Numbered from the stretch's first letter, positions 14,473 to 23,030 are shown. The stretch is DNA of 64,000 bases from Donghicola tyrosinivorans (GCF_003003355.1 NZ_PVTQ01000010.1:1-64000), one strand, 5' to 3'. Notes: generated by a model from the sequence alone, not told the origin. Program-made: numbers and translations.

Positions 14473-16524
14473 TCACATGGACGGGATCACCGCCGCTAAC
14501 CCGGGCAGAAGATCACCCATCACCGTCGAGGGCCACGGCACGCGGATCACCTGATCGAACATCACATAGATGAATAGGGTCACGCTGGCGGCGTAGATGA
14601 GGCTAAGCCGCCATGGCTCGCGCCCCTCCAGCCGCATGAAGGCGACGATGATCAGCGGCACAGTGGGGATCAGACCGATCACGGCCATGCTGGCCAGAAA
14701 GGCCACGAACCAGCCAAAGAAGATACCGCCACGGATCAGTACATAGCTGGTCGACTGGTCCTCGTCCTCGGAGGCAAGGTCCATGTGGATGCCACGGTGC
14801 GTGGCCTCGGCCGCAGCGGCGCTGCCCCGTCCCGAGAACAGCACGTAGATCAGGCTGACGGCCCCAGCGATCAACATGGTGCAGCCGACGACGGTCGGTC
14901 CGATACGGGCGCCAAAGCTCCATTCCTGTGCTTCCAGCAGCATCCAGCCGCCGATCCCCAGAAAGAAGACATACATCAGGTCCGAGGCCCGCAGGGAAAA
15001 GCCGCCACGAGGGGTGAAAGCACGAAGACCCGCGTGTTTGATCTCGGTGTACATGGGGCGCATCAGCACCATCACCGCCATTACAAGGAAGATCGCGACC
15101 ACCGGACGGGTCAGCCAGTCTGCGCCGAAACGACCGATCGAAATGGCCATGTAGCGCTCGATCAGGGTGCCCAGAACAAGGCCGAGGATCAGCGGCGGAC
15201 GGGGCCAGCGCAGGCGCTTCATCGCCCAACCGACAACGCCGAAGAACAGCAGCGCATAGAGATCTCCCCAAGCGCGCGAGCCCTGATAGGCACCCACATA
15301 GACCACGGCCATGATCGCAGGCAGCAGCAAGGTGTAGCGCATGATCGAGATCTTGGCGAAGTGGCCGCTGAGCAAAAAGCACAGGCCTGCGCCAAAGATA
15401 TTGGCCAGTGCGATGGACCAGATCAGGGTGTAGGTCATGTCCAGATCGGTGGTCAGCATGGCAGGACCGGGCACAAAGCCATGCACCATGATCGCACCCA
15501 AGAGGATGGCCTGCGCCGCACTGCCCGGCACGCCAAAGGCAATGGTCGGGACCAGACCGCCGCCCTCGCGGGCGTTGTTGGCGGATTCAGGTGCGATGAC
15601 GCCGCGGATATCGCCTTTGCCAAACGTCTTCTCGGCACCTTTTTCCGTGCGCAGGGCGTGGCCATAGGCGATCCAGTCGGTGACCGCGCCGGTGATGCCG
15701 GGAATGATCCCCAGTAGCGCGCCGATGCCACTACAGCGCAGGCACAGGAACCAGTTCTTGAAGACATCGCGGGCGCCCTGAACCATGCCTGTGGTGTGGC
15801 TGTATTTCATTTCAGAGGCGACGGACGAGCGTTTGATCGCGATGTCGCATAGCTCTGGCAGGGCGAATATGCCTAGCAGGACCGGCAACAGGGGCATCCC
15901 GTCCCAGAGGTAAAAGATATCGCCCGCCCAACGGATGGTGCCGGTCTGCGCGTCGGTGCCGATCATGCTGACCATGCAGCCAAAGCCCGCCACCACAATT
16001 CCGCGCAAGGGCGCGTTGCCCGACAGCGAAGAGACCATCGCGATGCCGAAAATCGTCAGACCCAGCAGTTCCGGTGTGCCGATGGCAAGGACAAAGGGCC
16101 GGATTACAGGGATCGAGACCGCCAGCACCAGCGCCCCGAAGATGCCCCCCAGAAGCGAGGCGGTAAAGCCTGCGGACAGCGCCCGTCCGGCCTCGCCTTT
16201 CTTGGTCAGGGCAAAGCCGTCCAGCACCGTGGCTTGTGACGCCGCCGTGCCGGGCACCCCGAACATCACCGCCGGAATCGTGTCAGAGGTCGAGGTGACA
16301 GAATGCATCCCCAAAAGCATGGCCAGCGCCGCGACGGGGTCCATCGTGTAGGTGAACGGCACCAGCAGGGCAAAGCCCGTCAGCCCGCCGATCCCCGGCA
16401 ACAGGCCGATGGCAAGGCCCACCAACACCCCCAAAACCAGAAACCCGATCCTCTCGAGTTGCATGATGGTTCCGAAAGCCTCGCTTGCGGCTGCAAACAT
16501 GAAGCCGACATCAAGTCCTTCCAT
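14473..16524 (-). CDS. tctA: TTT transporter permease, TctA-TctB fusion
   Basis: 683 aa. Residues 1 to about 500 are a TctA large permease with the family loops LLPGIGGLTGFALLVPFTY, SDTIPAVMFGVPGTAASQ and GVPGSAAQAILLGAIMVHG. After TPRGGFSLRASDLMYV (about 505) follow four more hydrophobic segments typical of TctB (YVFFLGIGGWMLLEAQEWS to VIRVPWPSTVMGDLLPG). TctA alone is about 500 aa, so both membrane subunits are fused in one chain. Start chosen for GGGAGG upstream. It probably takes its substrate from the TctC at 12263 and perhaps from the lone TctC at 27142. Divergent from Pht5-like copy C across a promoter with two paired motifs. Confidence 0.88.
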   Translation of the reverse strand: MEGLDVGFMFAAASEAFGTIMQLERIGFLVLGVLVGLAIGLLPGIGGLTGFALLVPFTYTMDPVAALAMLLGMHSVTSTSDTIPAVMFGVPGTAASQATVLDGFALTKKGEAGRALSAGFTASLLGGIFGALVLAVSIPVIRPFVLAIGTPELLGLTIFGIAMVSSLSGNAPLRGIVVAGFGCMVSMIGTDAQTGTIRWAGDIFYLWDGMPLLPVLLGIFALPELCDIAIKRSSVASEMKYSHTTGMVQGARDVFKNWFLCLRCSGIGALLGIIPGITGAVTDWIAYGHALRTEKGAEKTFGKGDIRGVIAPESANNAREGGGLVPTIAFGVPGSAAQAILLGAIMVHGFVPGPAMLTTDLDMTYTLIWSIALANIFGAGLCFLLSGHFAKISIMRYTLLLPAIMAVVYVGAYQGSRAWGDLYALLFFGVVGWAMKRLRWPRPPLILGLVLGTLIERYMAISIGRFGADWLTRPVVAIFLVMAVMVLMRPMYTEIKHAGLRAFTPRGGFSLRASDLMYVFFLGIGGWMLLEAQEWSFGARIGPTVVGCTMLIAGAVSLIYVLFSGRGSAAAAEATHRGIHMDLASEDEDQSTSYVLIRGGIFFGWFVAFLASMAVIGLIPTVPLIIVAFMRLEGREPWRLSLIYAASVTLFIYVMFDQVIRVPWPSTVMGDLLPGLAAVIPSM

Positions 16525-16634
16525 TATGTCTTTCCTCCCTTTCTGCCCGTCGACGGGTCAACGGGCAGCGATTCAGGCGATCGTCTCGCCGTTATGGTTC
16601 TTGGGGATTTTGCCTTTTCGGGGTGTTCGGGCGC

Positions 16635-16663
16635 CAATCGGAAAGAAGCCGCCATCCATAATA
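16635..16663 (+). promoter_or_regulatory. ATMGGA motif (TctAB side of divergent promoter)
   Basis: GCCAATCGGAAAG has its core ATCGGA at 16637-16642. The position 21 bp on reads CCATAATATC (16656-16665), keeping CATA but not GGAAA, so the second half-site is degenerate. It lies 113 bp before the tctAB start. Confidence 0.45.
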
Positions 16664-16707
16664 TCAGCGGAGCCTTCATGTTTAAACGCGCCGCATTCGG
16701 GGCGCGG

Positions 16708-16748
16708 GCCAATCATCCTATTGCCTGTGCCTGTCTTCCTATTGGCGG
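16708..16748 (-). promoter_or_regulatory. Paired 21-bp-phased ATAGGA motif (Pht5-like copy C side)
   Basis: On the minus strand, GCCAATAGGAAG (core 16742-16737) and GGCAATAGGATG (core 16721-16716) repeat at exactly 21 bp. The second runs into ATTGGCC. They lie 75 bp before the rightward GTG start at 16817. Confidence 0.55.
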
Positions 16749-16816
16749 CTTCGGGGCGGGTTAACGGAAGGTGGCGGGGCTTGCGCGCCCCGCGCCATCT
16801 GAAAGGACCATAGCCC

Positions 16817-17701
16817 GTGCTGCAAAAGAAAACACTCAAGACGCTGCTTGCCGACTATCCGGTGACGCAGGCGATCAAGTCCGGACAGATTACTTCGGAT
16901 CTGATCGACTTCGACTTTGCGCCCTATGCGCGGGCCAATAAGGGGTTCAAGCCCTTCGTGCGCGATCTGGCCTTTGATGCGGGCGAATTGGCGATTGTGA
17001 CCTTTCTTCAGGCCCGAGAGGCAGGCGTGCCGCTGGTGCTGCTGCCCGCGACGATCTCGGGGCGGTTCCAGCATCACTGCATCGCCTATAACGCCGACCG
17101 CGGCGAGGTGTGCCCCGATGATCTGGCGGGCAAGCGGATCGGGGTGCGGGCCTATACCCAGACCACCGGCATGTGGGTGCGCGGCATCCTGCAAAACCAG
17201 TTCGGCGCTGATCTGGATGCGGCCGAGTGGCTGACGTTCGAGGATGCCCATGTGGCCAGCTACCGCAATCCGCCCAACGTCACCATCGCCTCTGAGGATA
17301 AAAAGCTGGTGGATATGCTGCTGGATGGCGAATTGGATGCCGCCATGCTGGGGGTGGATATGCCCGACGATCCGCGCCTGAAGACGGTAATCCCTGATCC
17401 CGATGCCGCAGCGCAGGCGTGGTACGCGCAGACCGGCGCGGTTTCGATGAACCATATGTTCGTGGTGCAGGAACGCCTGTGCGCTGAGGCCCCCGAGGTG
17501 GTCCGCGAATTGTACCGCATGCTCAAGGCTAGCAAGGCGCAGGCCCCGCAAAAGGGTGCCATTGATTTCCGCCCCTACGGGTTTGCGGCGCTAGAGCCCT
17601 CACTGACTTTGGTGATCGATTACTGCCTTCAGCAGCGGTTGATCTCGCAGCCGGTGACGCCTGCGGATTTGTTTAACGATCTGACCCGTTCGCTGGTTTG
17701 A
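16817..17701 (+). CDS. 4,5-dihydroxyphthalate decarboxylase (Pht5)-like protein, copy C
   Basis: 294 aa with a GTG start preceded by AAGGA. Close to copy A: SGRFQHHCIAYNAD, YTQTTGMWVRGILQNQFGAD, LDAAMLGVDMPDDPRL; the C-terminal Pht5 motif is altered to RPYGFAALEPSLTLVIDYC (the usual ANR is missing). No signal peptide. It heads an operon with an extradiol dioxygenase-like protein, a CMD protein and an FMN reductase, which places a decarboxylation next to ring cleavage (inference). Its promoter carries the paired motif. Confidence 0.8.
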   Translation: MLQKKTLKTLLADYPVTQAIKSGQITSDLIDFDFAPYARANKGFKPFVRDLAFDAGELAIVTFLQAREAGVPLVLLPATISGRFQHHCIAYNADRGEVCPDDLAGKRIGVRAYTQTTGMWVRGILQNQFGADLDAAEWLTFEDAHVASYRNPPNVTIASEDKKLVDMLLDGELDAAMLGVDMPDDPRLKTVIPDPDAAAQAWYAQTGAVSMNHMFVVQERLCAEAPEVVRELYRMLKASKAQAPQKGAIDFRPYGFAALEPSLTLVIDYCLQQRLISQPVTPADLFNDLTRSLV

Positions 17702-17713
17702 GAAGAGGGCGCG

Positions 17714-18685
17714 ATGACTGATACCTACCTCACCCCGCCTTTCCGCATCACCCGCATCAGCCATGTGGTGATGCGGGTCCGCGATCTGGACGCCTCGGTC
17801 CGTTTTTACACCGGCCTTGCCGGTCTGGTTGAGACCACCCGCGAAGATGGCGCGGCTTACTTGCGCGGGATCGAAGAGACCAGCCACCACAGTCTGGTGC
17901 TGATCCGCGATGACACCCCAAGCTGCGATTGCCTTGGTTTTCGCGTGCTGGCAGATAGCGATCTGGACGCGGCGGAGGCGTATTTTGCTGCCCTTGGGGT
18001 TTCCACCGAATGGACCGAACGTTTGGGGCAGGGGCGGACGCTAAGCGTCAACCACCCCTCGGGCCTGCGGTTGGAACTGACCGCCTCCATGACCCGCGTG
18101 CCGCGCACTCTGACCGATTACGCCACACGCAAAGGCGGGGCGGTGCTGCGCCTGAACCACGCGCAGGTGATTGTGCCGGATGTGGATGGCACGGGCTCCG
18201 GCTTTGAAGCGATGGGCTTTCGCGCCGCCGAGGTGATCCGGCAGGCGGACACCGGCCAGCGCATCGGGTTGTTCCTGCACCGCAAGAACGATCCCCATGA
18301 TCTGGTGCTGGCCCTTGGGGCGGGACCGCGGTTGCATCATTTCTCGTACATCGTCGGTGACTTGCAGGCCATGTTCCGCGCCTGTGACATCGCGGGCGAA
18401 ATGGGCTGCGGGTCCGAGGTGGAACGCGGTCCCGGTCGCCATGGTCCGGGAAACTCGGCCTTTGTCTATTTCCGCGACCCTGACGGCCACCGGATCGAGT
18501 TTATCCTGCCGCCTATGCAGTTCATGGACGCGGATGAGCCCACCGCCGTCTGGTCCACCGAAGAAAAGCACAAGATCGTGCCTTGGGGCCAACCCGCGCC
18601 GCAGCGCTGGCGGGAAGAGGCAACGTCTTTTACCGGCGTTCAGGTCAGCCAAGAGGGCGCATTGGCGCGCTGGGTGGCGACATGA
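17714..18685 (+). CDS. Type I extradiol ring-cleavage dioxygenase (homoprotocatechuate 2,3-dioxygenase-like, VOC fold)
   Basis: 323 aa with two vicinal-oxygen-chelate modules (residues 13-125 and 145-265). The 2-His-1-carboxylate iron ligands are visible: H149 (RLNHAQVIV), H208 or H209 (GPRLHHFSYIV) and E262 (DPDGHRIEFILP). The segment VERGPGRHGPGNSAFVYFRD is characteristic of homoprotocatechuate 2,3-dioxygenase, and the C-terminal extension after 270 fits that group. It would open a catechol-type ring next to a hydroxyl. It overlaps the CMD gene by ATGA. The exact catechol is unknown; a carboxylated one is likely given the Pht5-like partners (inference). Confidence 0.85.
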   Translation: MTDTYLTPPFRITRISHVVMRVRDLDASVRFYTGLAGLVETTREDGAAYLRGIEETSHHSLVLIRDDTPSCDCLGFRVLADSDLDAAEAYFAALGVSTEWTERLGQGRTLSVNHPSGLRLELTASMTRVPRTLTDYATRKGGAVLRLNHAQVIVPDVDGTGSGFEAMGFRAAEVIRQADTGQRIGLFLHRKNDPHDLVLALGAGPRLHHFSYIVGDLQAMFRACDIAGEMGCGSEVERGPGRHGPGNSAFVYFRDPDGHRIEFILPPMQFMDADEPTAVWSTEEKHKIVPWGQPAPQRWREEATSFTGVQVSQEGALARWVAT

Positions 18686-19218
18686 GCCTGCCGCCGAACC
18701 GCGTTCAGGAACCAGACGCCGCCCAAGTTACCCCGCGCCAGCAGGCGCTGATCGATCGGCTGATCGCCAAGCGGGGCAAGGTCTTGATCCCCTATAAAAT
18801 CTGGCTGCACGCCCCCGGCGTCGCCGAGGGGATGGAGGCCATCGGCACCCATCTGAACAAGGCGTCCTCTCTGACCGATGCCGAGCGGGAACTGGTGGTG
18901 CTGGTCACGGCGGTTCACTGGCAATCGCCCTTTCCGATCCGAGGTCACAGCAAACACGCCCGCGCAGCAGGTCTGACAGAGCCGGTGATCGCCGCCCTTC
19001 TGGCGGGGGACGCGGCGCAGATCGACGATCCGCGTCTGTCAGCCATCTACGATCTGGCGCGCAACGCTTTGGCAGGGGCCGATACCGACCAACCCGCCTT
19101 TGACCGTTACGCGGCACTGATCACCCGCGAAGGCATCGCCGAGGTGATGGCGCTGATCGGCTATTTCACTTCGGTCGCGCTGGCGATGCGGCTGCATGAC
19201 GTGCGCCCCGCCGACTGA
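18682..19218 (+). CDS. Carboxymuconolactone decarboxylase (CMD) family protein
   Basis: 178 aa. It has the CMD core: GTHLNKASSLTDAERELVVL, then HWQSPFPIRGHSKHARAAGL and a second helical part GIAEVMALIGYFTSVALAM. The AhpD-type CxxC pair is absent, so peroxidase activity is unlikely. In CMD enzymes a decarboxylation of a lactone acid is known; many family members have no proven reaction. Translationally coupled to the dioxygenase by a 4-base overlap. Confidence 0.8.
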   Translation: MSLPPNRVQEPDAAQVTPRQQALIDRLIAKRGKVLIPYKIWLHAPGVAEGMEAIGTHLNKASSLTDAERELVVLVTAVHWQSPFPIRGHSKHARAAGLTEPVIAALLAGDAAQIDDPRLSAIYDLARNALAGADTDQPAFDRYAALITREGIAEVMALIGYFTSVALAMRLHDVRPAD

Positions 19219-19242
19219 CCCTCTTTGAACAAGGAATGCCCT

Positions 19243-19803
19243 ATGTCCCAAATCCTGCTGATTATGGCCAGTGTCCGGCCGTCGCGCGTCGCTGACCAAC
19301 TGGCCGACTGGATTCACGCGCGGAACACTCTTGGTCTGTCCATCGAAACGGTCGATCTGCGCGACTGGCCCCTGCCGATGGATGATGAGCCGCACCAGCC
19401 CAAGCAAGAGGGCTTTGACGGCTACAGGTCGGAACACACCCGCAACTGGAGCCGTAAGGTCGATAGCGCGGCAGGCTTCATCTTTCTGCTGCCCCAGTAC
19501 AACTGGGGCTATCCGGCGGCGCTGAAGAACGCGCTGGATCACCTTTATTCCGAATGGCAGGGCAAGCCGGTTGTGATCACTTCTTACGGCGCGGGCGGGG
19601 GCGGCAAGGCCGCTGACCAGATCGCGCAGGTCTGTCAGGGCCTTCATCTAGAGCCGGTTCCAACCCGCCCCGCGCTGCCCCTGAAAGCGGCGGAAAGGAC
19701 CGACGCAGGCCGCCTTGTAGACCCCGCCGCCGCCTTTGCCGCGCAGGCCGCTGACATGCAGGCGGCGCTGGGGGAACTGGCCGCGGCCCTGCACAGCGCA
19801 TAA
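19243..19803 (+). CDS. NAD(P)H-dependent FMN reductase
   Basis: 186 aa flavodoxin-like fold. Seen: the phosphate-binding ILLIMASVRPSRVAD loop, the FMN-site segment FLLPQYNWGYPAALKNALD, and VVITSYGAGGGGKAADQIAQ. The start at 19243 follows AAGGA by 7 bases; an upstream TTG is less likely. Such reductases supply reduced flavin to monooxygenases or reduce quinones. No flavin monooxygenase is encoded nearby, so a quinone or azo/nitro reduction role in this pathway is also possible (inference). Confidence 0.85.
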   Translation: MSQILLIMASVRPSRVADQLADWIHARNTLGLSIETVDLRDWPLPMDDEPHQPKQEGFDGYRSEHTRNWSRKVDSAAGFIFLLPQYNWGYPAALKNALDHLYSEWQGKPVVITSYGAGGGGKAADQIAQVCQGLHLEPVPTRPALPLKAAERTDAGRLVDPAAAFAAQAADMQAALGELAAALHSA

Positions 19804-19810
19804 CGCCCGT

Positions 19811-19843
19811 TTCCCGATACCCGCTGACGGATTTCCGATTGGC
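19811..19843 (-). promoter_or_regulatory. Paired 21-bp-phased ATCGGA motif before Pht5-like copy D
   Basis: On the minus strand, GGCCAATCGGAAATCC (core 19839-19834) is followed exactly 21 bp later by GTATCGGGAAAC (core 19818-19813, ATCGGG). It lies 92 bp before the start at 19931, in a 127-base gap after the FMN reductase. This argues that copy D has its own promoter. Confidence 0.55.
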
Positions 19844-19930
19844 CGGTTTCTGCCTTGATCCACACAATCCCTGAAAACACCTGCCTTCCTGTCCGGCCCG
19901 CGCCGGACGGGAACGACGCGCGGAGGCCAA

Positions 19931-20902
19931 ATGCCTGAAAAGGTTAGACTTGATATCTCGATCGCGGAGTATCCGCATACCCGCAAACTGATCTCGGGCG
20001 AGATCCCCATCGAAGGGGTGGACGCCAATTTCATCGAGGTGAAACCCCAGATCGGGGCTTTTCGCCGTATGGTCCGTGACGTGGAATTCGACGTCTGCGA
20101 GCTGGCTCCGACCACCTATATTATCGCCCGCGCCTATGGGGCGCCCTTTGTGGCGCTGCCGATCTTTGTGATGCGGACCTTCCACCACGGAACTATGGTC
20201 AAGCTGCCCGATCAGGGGATCGAAACTCCCAAGGACCTTGAGGGCAAGAAGGTTGGCATCCGCGCCTATTCGGTGACCACCTGCGTCTGGAACCGCCAGA
20301 TACTGGAAGAAGAATACGGCGTTGATTGTTCCAAGATCACTTGGGTGGTCGATGATGAGGAACATGTTCAGGCGCTCAAGCTGCCCGCCAATGTGGTCCA
20401 CGTGCCTGAAGGGGTGTCCCTCTATGAGATGATGCAGCGGGGCGAGCTGGTTGCCGGTAGTTCCGGCAATTCGGGGGTGGGGCGTACAGGCTCGCCCACT
20501 GGGGGGTGGCAGACGGTCAAAAACGACTGGCCCAAGCTGATCCCTGATGCCTCTGACCGCGAGGCCGCGTCCTACAAAGCGACGGGCGTTTACCCCATGC
20601 ACGGCACCATCGTGGTGAAGGACGCGGTTCTGGCCGAACACCCGTGGATCGCCAAGTCCCTGTCGGATGCCTTTGCCGCCGCCAAAGCCGACTGGCTGGC
20701 CGATTGGAAGCAAGGCATCGGCACCACCAAGGATGACGAGAAATACCGCAAGCTGGCCCCCATCGTGGGCGATCCGCTGCCCTATGGCATGGCCGCCAAC
20801 CTACCCACGATCAACGCCCTGCGCACCGCTGCGTTCAAGCAGGGTCTGACCCCGCGCTTGATGGAACTGGACGAGATTTTCGTCGACCCCGAGACCACCT
20901 GA
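19931..20902 (+). CDS. 4,5-dihydroxyphthalate decarboxylase (Pht5)-like protein, copy D
   Basis: 323 aa. It is the closest relative of copy B: IGAFRRMVRDVEFDVCELA, YSVTTCVWNRQILEEEYGVD, WVVDDEEHVQALKLPANV, GVYPMHGTIVVKDAVL, and LPYGMAANLPTINALRTA as the C-terminal Pht5 motif. In the TTGVWKRG block copy D has TTCVWNRQ, so substrate contacts may differ. Cytosolic. Followed after 12 bases by the paralog of the amidohydrolase beside copy A, then by an FAH hydrolase. Confidence 0.8.
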   Translation: MPEKVRLDISIAEYPHTRKLISGEIPIEGVDANFIEVKPQIGAFRRMVRDVEFDVCELAPTTYIIARAYGAPFVALPIFVMRTFHHGTMVKLPDQGIETPKDLEGKKVGIRAYSVTTCVWNRQILEEEYGVDCSKITWVVDDEEHVQALKLPANVVHVPEGVSLYEMMQRGELVAGSSGNSGVGRTGSPTGGWQTVKNDWPKLIPDASDREAASYKATGVYPMHGTIVVKDAVLAEHPWIAKSLSDAFAAAKADWLADWKQGIGTTKDDEKYRKLAPIVGDPLPYGMAANLPTINALRTAAFKQGLTPRLMELDEIFVDPETT

Positions 20903-20914
20903 AGGACCAATCCT

Positions 20915-21778
20915 ATGGCTGACACTTTCTACGACATTCACCCGCACGTCATTTCGGGGGATTTCGACAAATACCCCTCGGACCCGCTGTTCGGCAAACG
21001 CTCGGAGTGGTCCGAGGAACGCCCCGTGGATATCGATGCCCTGATCCGCGAAATGGACGAGGCCGGCATCCAGAAAGGCGCAATCGTGCAGTCCTCGACC
21101 TGCTACGGGTTCGACAATTCCTACGTCTGCGATGCCTGCGCCATGTATCCGGACCGTTTCACCGCTGTCGGGTCGATTGACATGATGGCACCCGACGCGC
21201 TGGCGGTGGCCAAAGGTTGGATGGATCGGGGCCTGACCGGCCTGCGCCTGTTCACCGGCGGGACGACCAAGGCCTTTGATACCTCGGCGATGGATCATCC
21301 CGATAGCTTCAAAGTGTGGGAGTTCTGCGGCGCCGAGGGCCTGCCTATTTGCATCCAGACCGGCCCCGTGGGTCTGACGCAGGTGGCCGCGTTGGCGCAC
21401 CGCTTCCCCAAGACCAAGATCATTCTGGACCACTTCTCGCGGCCTGATATCTCGGACGGAGCACCGTTCAACAAGGCGGTGGGGCTGTGGTCGCTGTCCG
21501 CCTTTGACAACATCTATCTCAAGTTCACTCCGCGTATCACCGACAAGGTGCTAGAGGCCGGTATTGAACCGCGTGCGTTCTACGACAAGCTGCTGTCGCA
21601 CTATGGGTCGGACCGGATCGCTTGGGGCTCGAACTATCCCGCGAATGAAGGGTCGATGGCGTCCAATTTACAGGCAGCGAAGGATCAGATCGCCTGTCTG
21701 CCCAAGGCCGATCAGGACAACATTTTCTACGGCACAGCGGCCGCGCTTTATCCGGCGCTGAAGGATGGCGCGGCATGA
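20915..21778 (+). CDS. Amidohydrolase-2 family protein (PDC-lactonase-like), copy 2
   Basis: 287 aa, paralog of the product of 1126-1998: FYDIHPHVISGD (H9/H11), PLFGKRSEWSEERP, SSTCYGFDNSYVCDA, IILDHFSRPDISDGAPF near residue 170, and AWGSNYPANEG at residue 240. As in the paralog, Asn stands where the superfamily usually has the catalytic Asp (GSD). It is coupled to the FAH gene by ATGA. The pairing with a Pht5-like gene is repeated from the first operon, implying that the two proteins act together on related substrates (inference). Confidence 0.8.
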   Translation: MADTFYDIHPHVISGDFDKYPSDPLFGKRSEWSEERPVDIDALIREMDEAGIQKGAIVQSSTCYGFDNSYVCDACAMYPDRFTAVGSIDMMAPDALAVAKGWMDRGLTGLRLFTGGTTKAFDTSAMDHPDSFKVWEFCGAEGLPICIQTGPVGLTQVAALAHRFPKTKIILDHFSRPDISDGAPFNKAVGLWSLSAFDNIYLKFTPRITDKVLEAGIEPRAFYDKLLSHYGSDRIAWGSNYPANEGSMASNLQAAKDQIACLPKADQDNIFYGTAAALYPALKDGAA

Positions 21779-22614
21779 AGCTGGTCTCTTACGTGAACGG
21801 GGACGCCGCCAGCTATGGCGTCCTTGAAAACGGCGCTGTCTGGGATTTGCCCGCCCGCGGCGCGCCTGCACAGATCACCGATTTCATCGCATCGGGCGGG
21901 GCGCTGCCAAAGGCGCTGGAAGGAGACGGGGACTTTTCCATCGACACCCTGACCCTACTGCCCGTGGTCCCGAACCCCGGCAAGATCATATGCATCGGCC
22001 TGAACTATCAGGCCCATAAGGAAGAGGGCGTGCGCGATCCCGATGACAAGCCCATGCTCTTCGCCCGCTGGCCCGAGACCCTGATCGGCCATAAGGCCCC
22101 GCTGGTGATCCCGCGCATCTCGGACAAGCTGGATTTCGAGGCCGAGATGGTCGCCGTCATCGGCCGCGATACGGGCCGCAATCTGCCTGCGGAGAAGGCG
22201 CTGGATTATGTGTTCGGCTATGCCTGCATGAATGAGGGCAGCGTGCGTGACTGGCAGCGGCACTCCAGCCAAGTGACGGCGGGCAAGAACTTTGTCGGGA
22301 CCGGCGCTGTGGGGCCGTGGCTGGTCACCGCCGATGAGGTCGGCGACCCGCAGGCTTTGGAATTGTCCCTGACCGTGAACGGCCAGACCATGCAACAAGC
22401 CAATACCGCTGACATGATCTGGCCCGTGGCCGAGATGATCGCGTACATCACCAACTGGATCCCCCTGCGGGCAGGGGACATGATCGCCACCGGCACCCCT
22501 GCGGGCGTCGGCTCCCGCCGCACGCCGCCGGTGTTCCTGAAGGAAGGCGATGTGGTGGAGGTCACGATTGACCGGCTTGGCACCCTGCGCAATCGTGTGG
22601 TGAAAGAAGGCTGA
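21775..22614 (+). CDS. Fumarylacetoacetate hydrolase (FAH) family protein
   Basis: 279 aa. An N-terminal small domain of about 65 residues is followed by the FAH core: ICIGLNYQAHKEEG, metal ligands in KLDFEAEMVAVIGRD, YACMNEGSVRDWQRHSSQ, and the C-terminal ATGTPAGVGSRRTPPVFL loop. Family members hydrolyse, isomerise or decarboxylate oxo acids formed by ring cleavage (HpaG-like, fumarylpyruvate hydrolase-like). This fits the extradiol dioxygenase upstream. Last gene of its operon. Confidence 0.85.
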   Translation: MKLVSYVNGDAASYGVLENGAVWDLPARGAPAQITDFIASGGALPKALEGDGDFSIDTLTLLPVVPNPGKIICIGLNYQAHKEEGVRDPDDKPMLFARWPETLIGHKAPLVIPRISDKLDFEAEMVAVIGRDTGRNLPAEKALDYVFGYACMNEGSVRDWQRHSSQVTAGKNFVGTGAVGPWLVTADEVGDPQALELSLTVNGQTMQQANTADMIWPVAEMIAYITNWIPLRAGDMIATGTPAGVGSRRTPPVFLKEGDVVEVTIDRLGTLRNRVVKEG

Positions 22615-22995
22615 TCTGGGCGGGGTTGGCTCTTTACAGACTTGCGGCATGCAGACAGGATTTGCGTGTCGTAAGGCTGGAGGGCTAAGGTCCGTTTTGA
22701 GCCCTTTTTGACCAACGCCGCAAGGCGCACGAATGTCAGATTTCCGCCTGCAGTGAGCTAATTGCTCTGTTTGGCCTAGGTCATTTCTACGGCGAAGGCC
22801 TTTTCACGGAAGAAACGTCCAGAAGCGCCGGAACTTTTCCAAGCGGGTTGGCCGCTTGAAACGCCTTTGACTTGCTTCCGAGGTCGACGACTTCGACTTC
22901 AAATCGGGTTTACGTGATCGTCTGAAGAGCAGCTGGCGGGCAAGTGGAAAAACTTGGTCATTTTGCTCTCACATGTTGTTTGTTGGTCTGGCGAT
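22615..22995. other. Stretch without a recognisable gene; left edge of the presumed insertion
   Basis: About 380 bases after the FAH gene. Short open frames here have no coding character that I can see. Base composition turns more AT-rich than the cluster to the left. I find no transposase remnant or clear end repeats by eye. Confidence 0.5.
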
Positions 22996-23024
22996 CGGAG
23001 AGCAGAAAGGGGGTCCGCTCTCCG
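22996..23024 (-). terminator. Hairpin downstream of the dehalogenase gene
   Basis: CGGAGAGC (22996-23003) pairs with GCTCTCCG (23017-23024) around a 13-base loop, 7 bases after the leftward stop. No T run follows, so it may be a weak terminator or a protective 3' end. Confidence 0.5.
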
Positions 23025-23030
23025 AGGGTC

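Noticed and set aside
13307-14476. Upstream extension of the tctC reading frame to 14476 (a 737-aa protein)
   Set aside because: The frame runs antisense through the alpha/beta hydrolase gene. A signal peptide and GGAGG site place the true start at 13306.
17714-18685. Simple glyoxalase instead of an extradiol dioxygenase
   Set aside because: The two-module length, the H149/H208-209/E262 triad and the ERGPGRHG segment fit ring-cleavage dioxygenases better than glyoxalase I.
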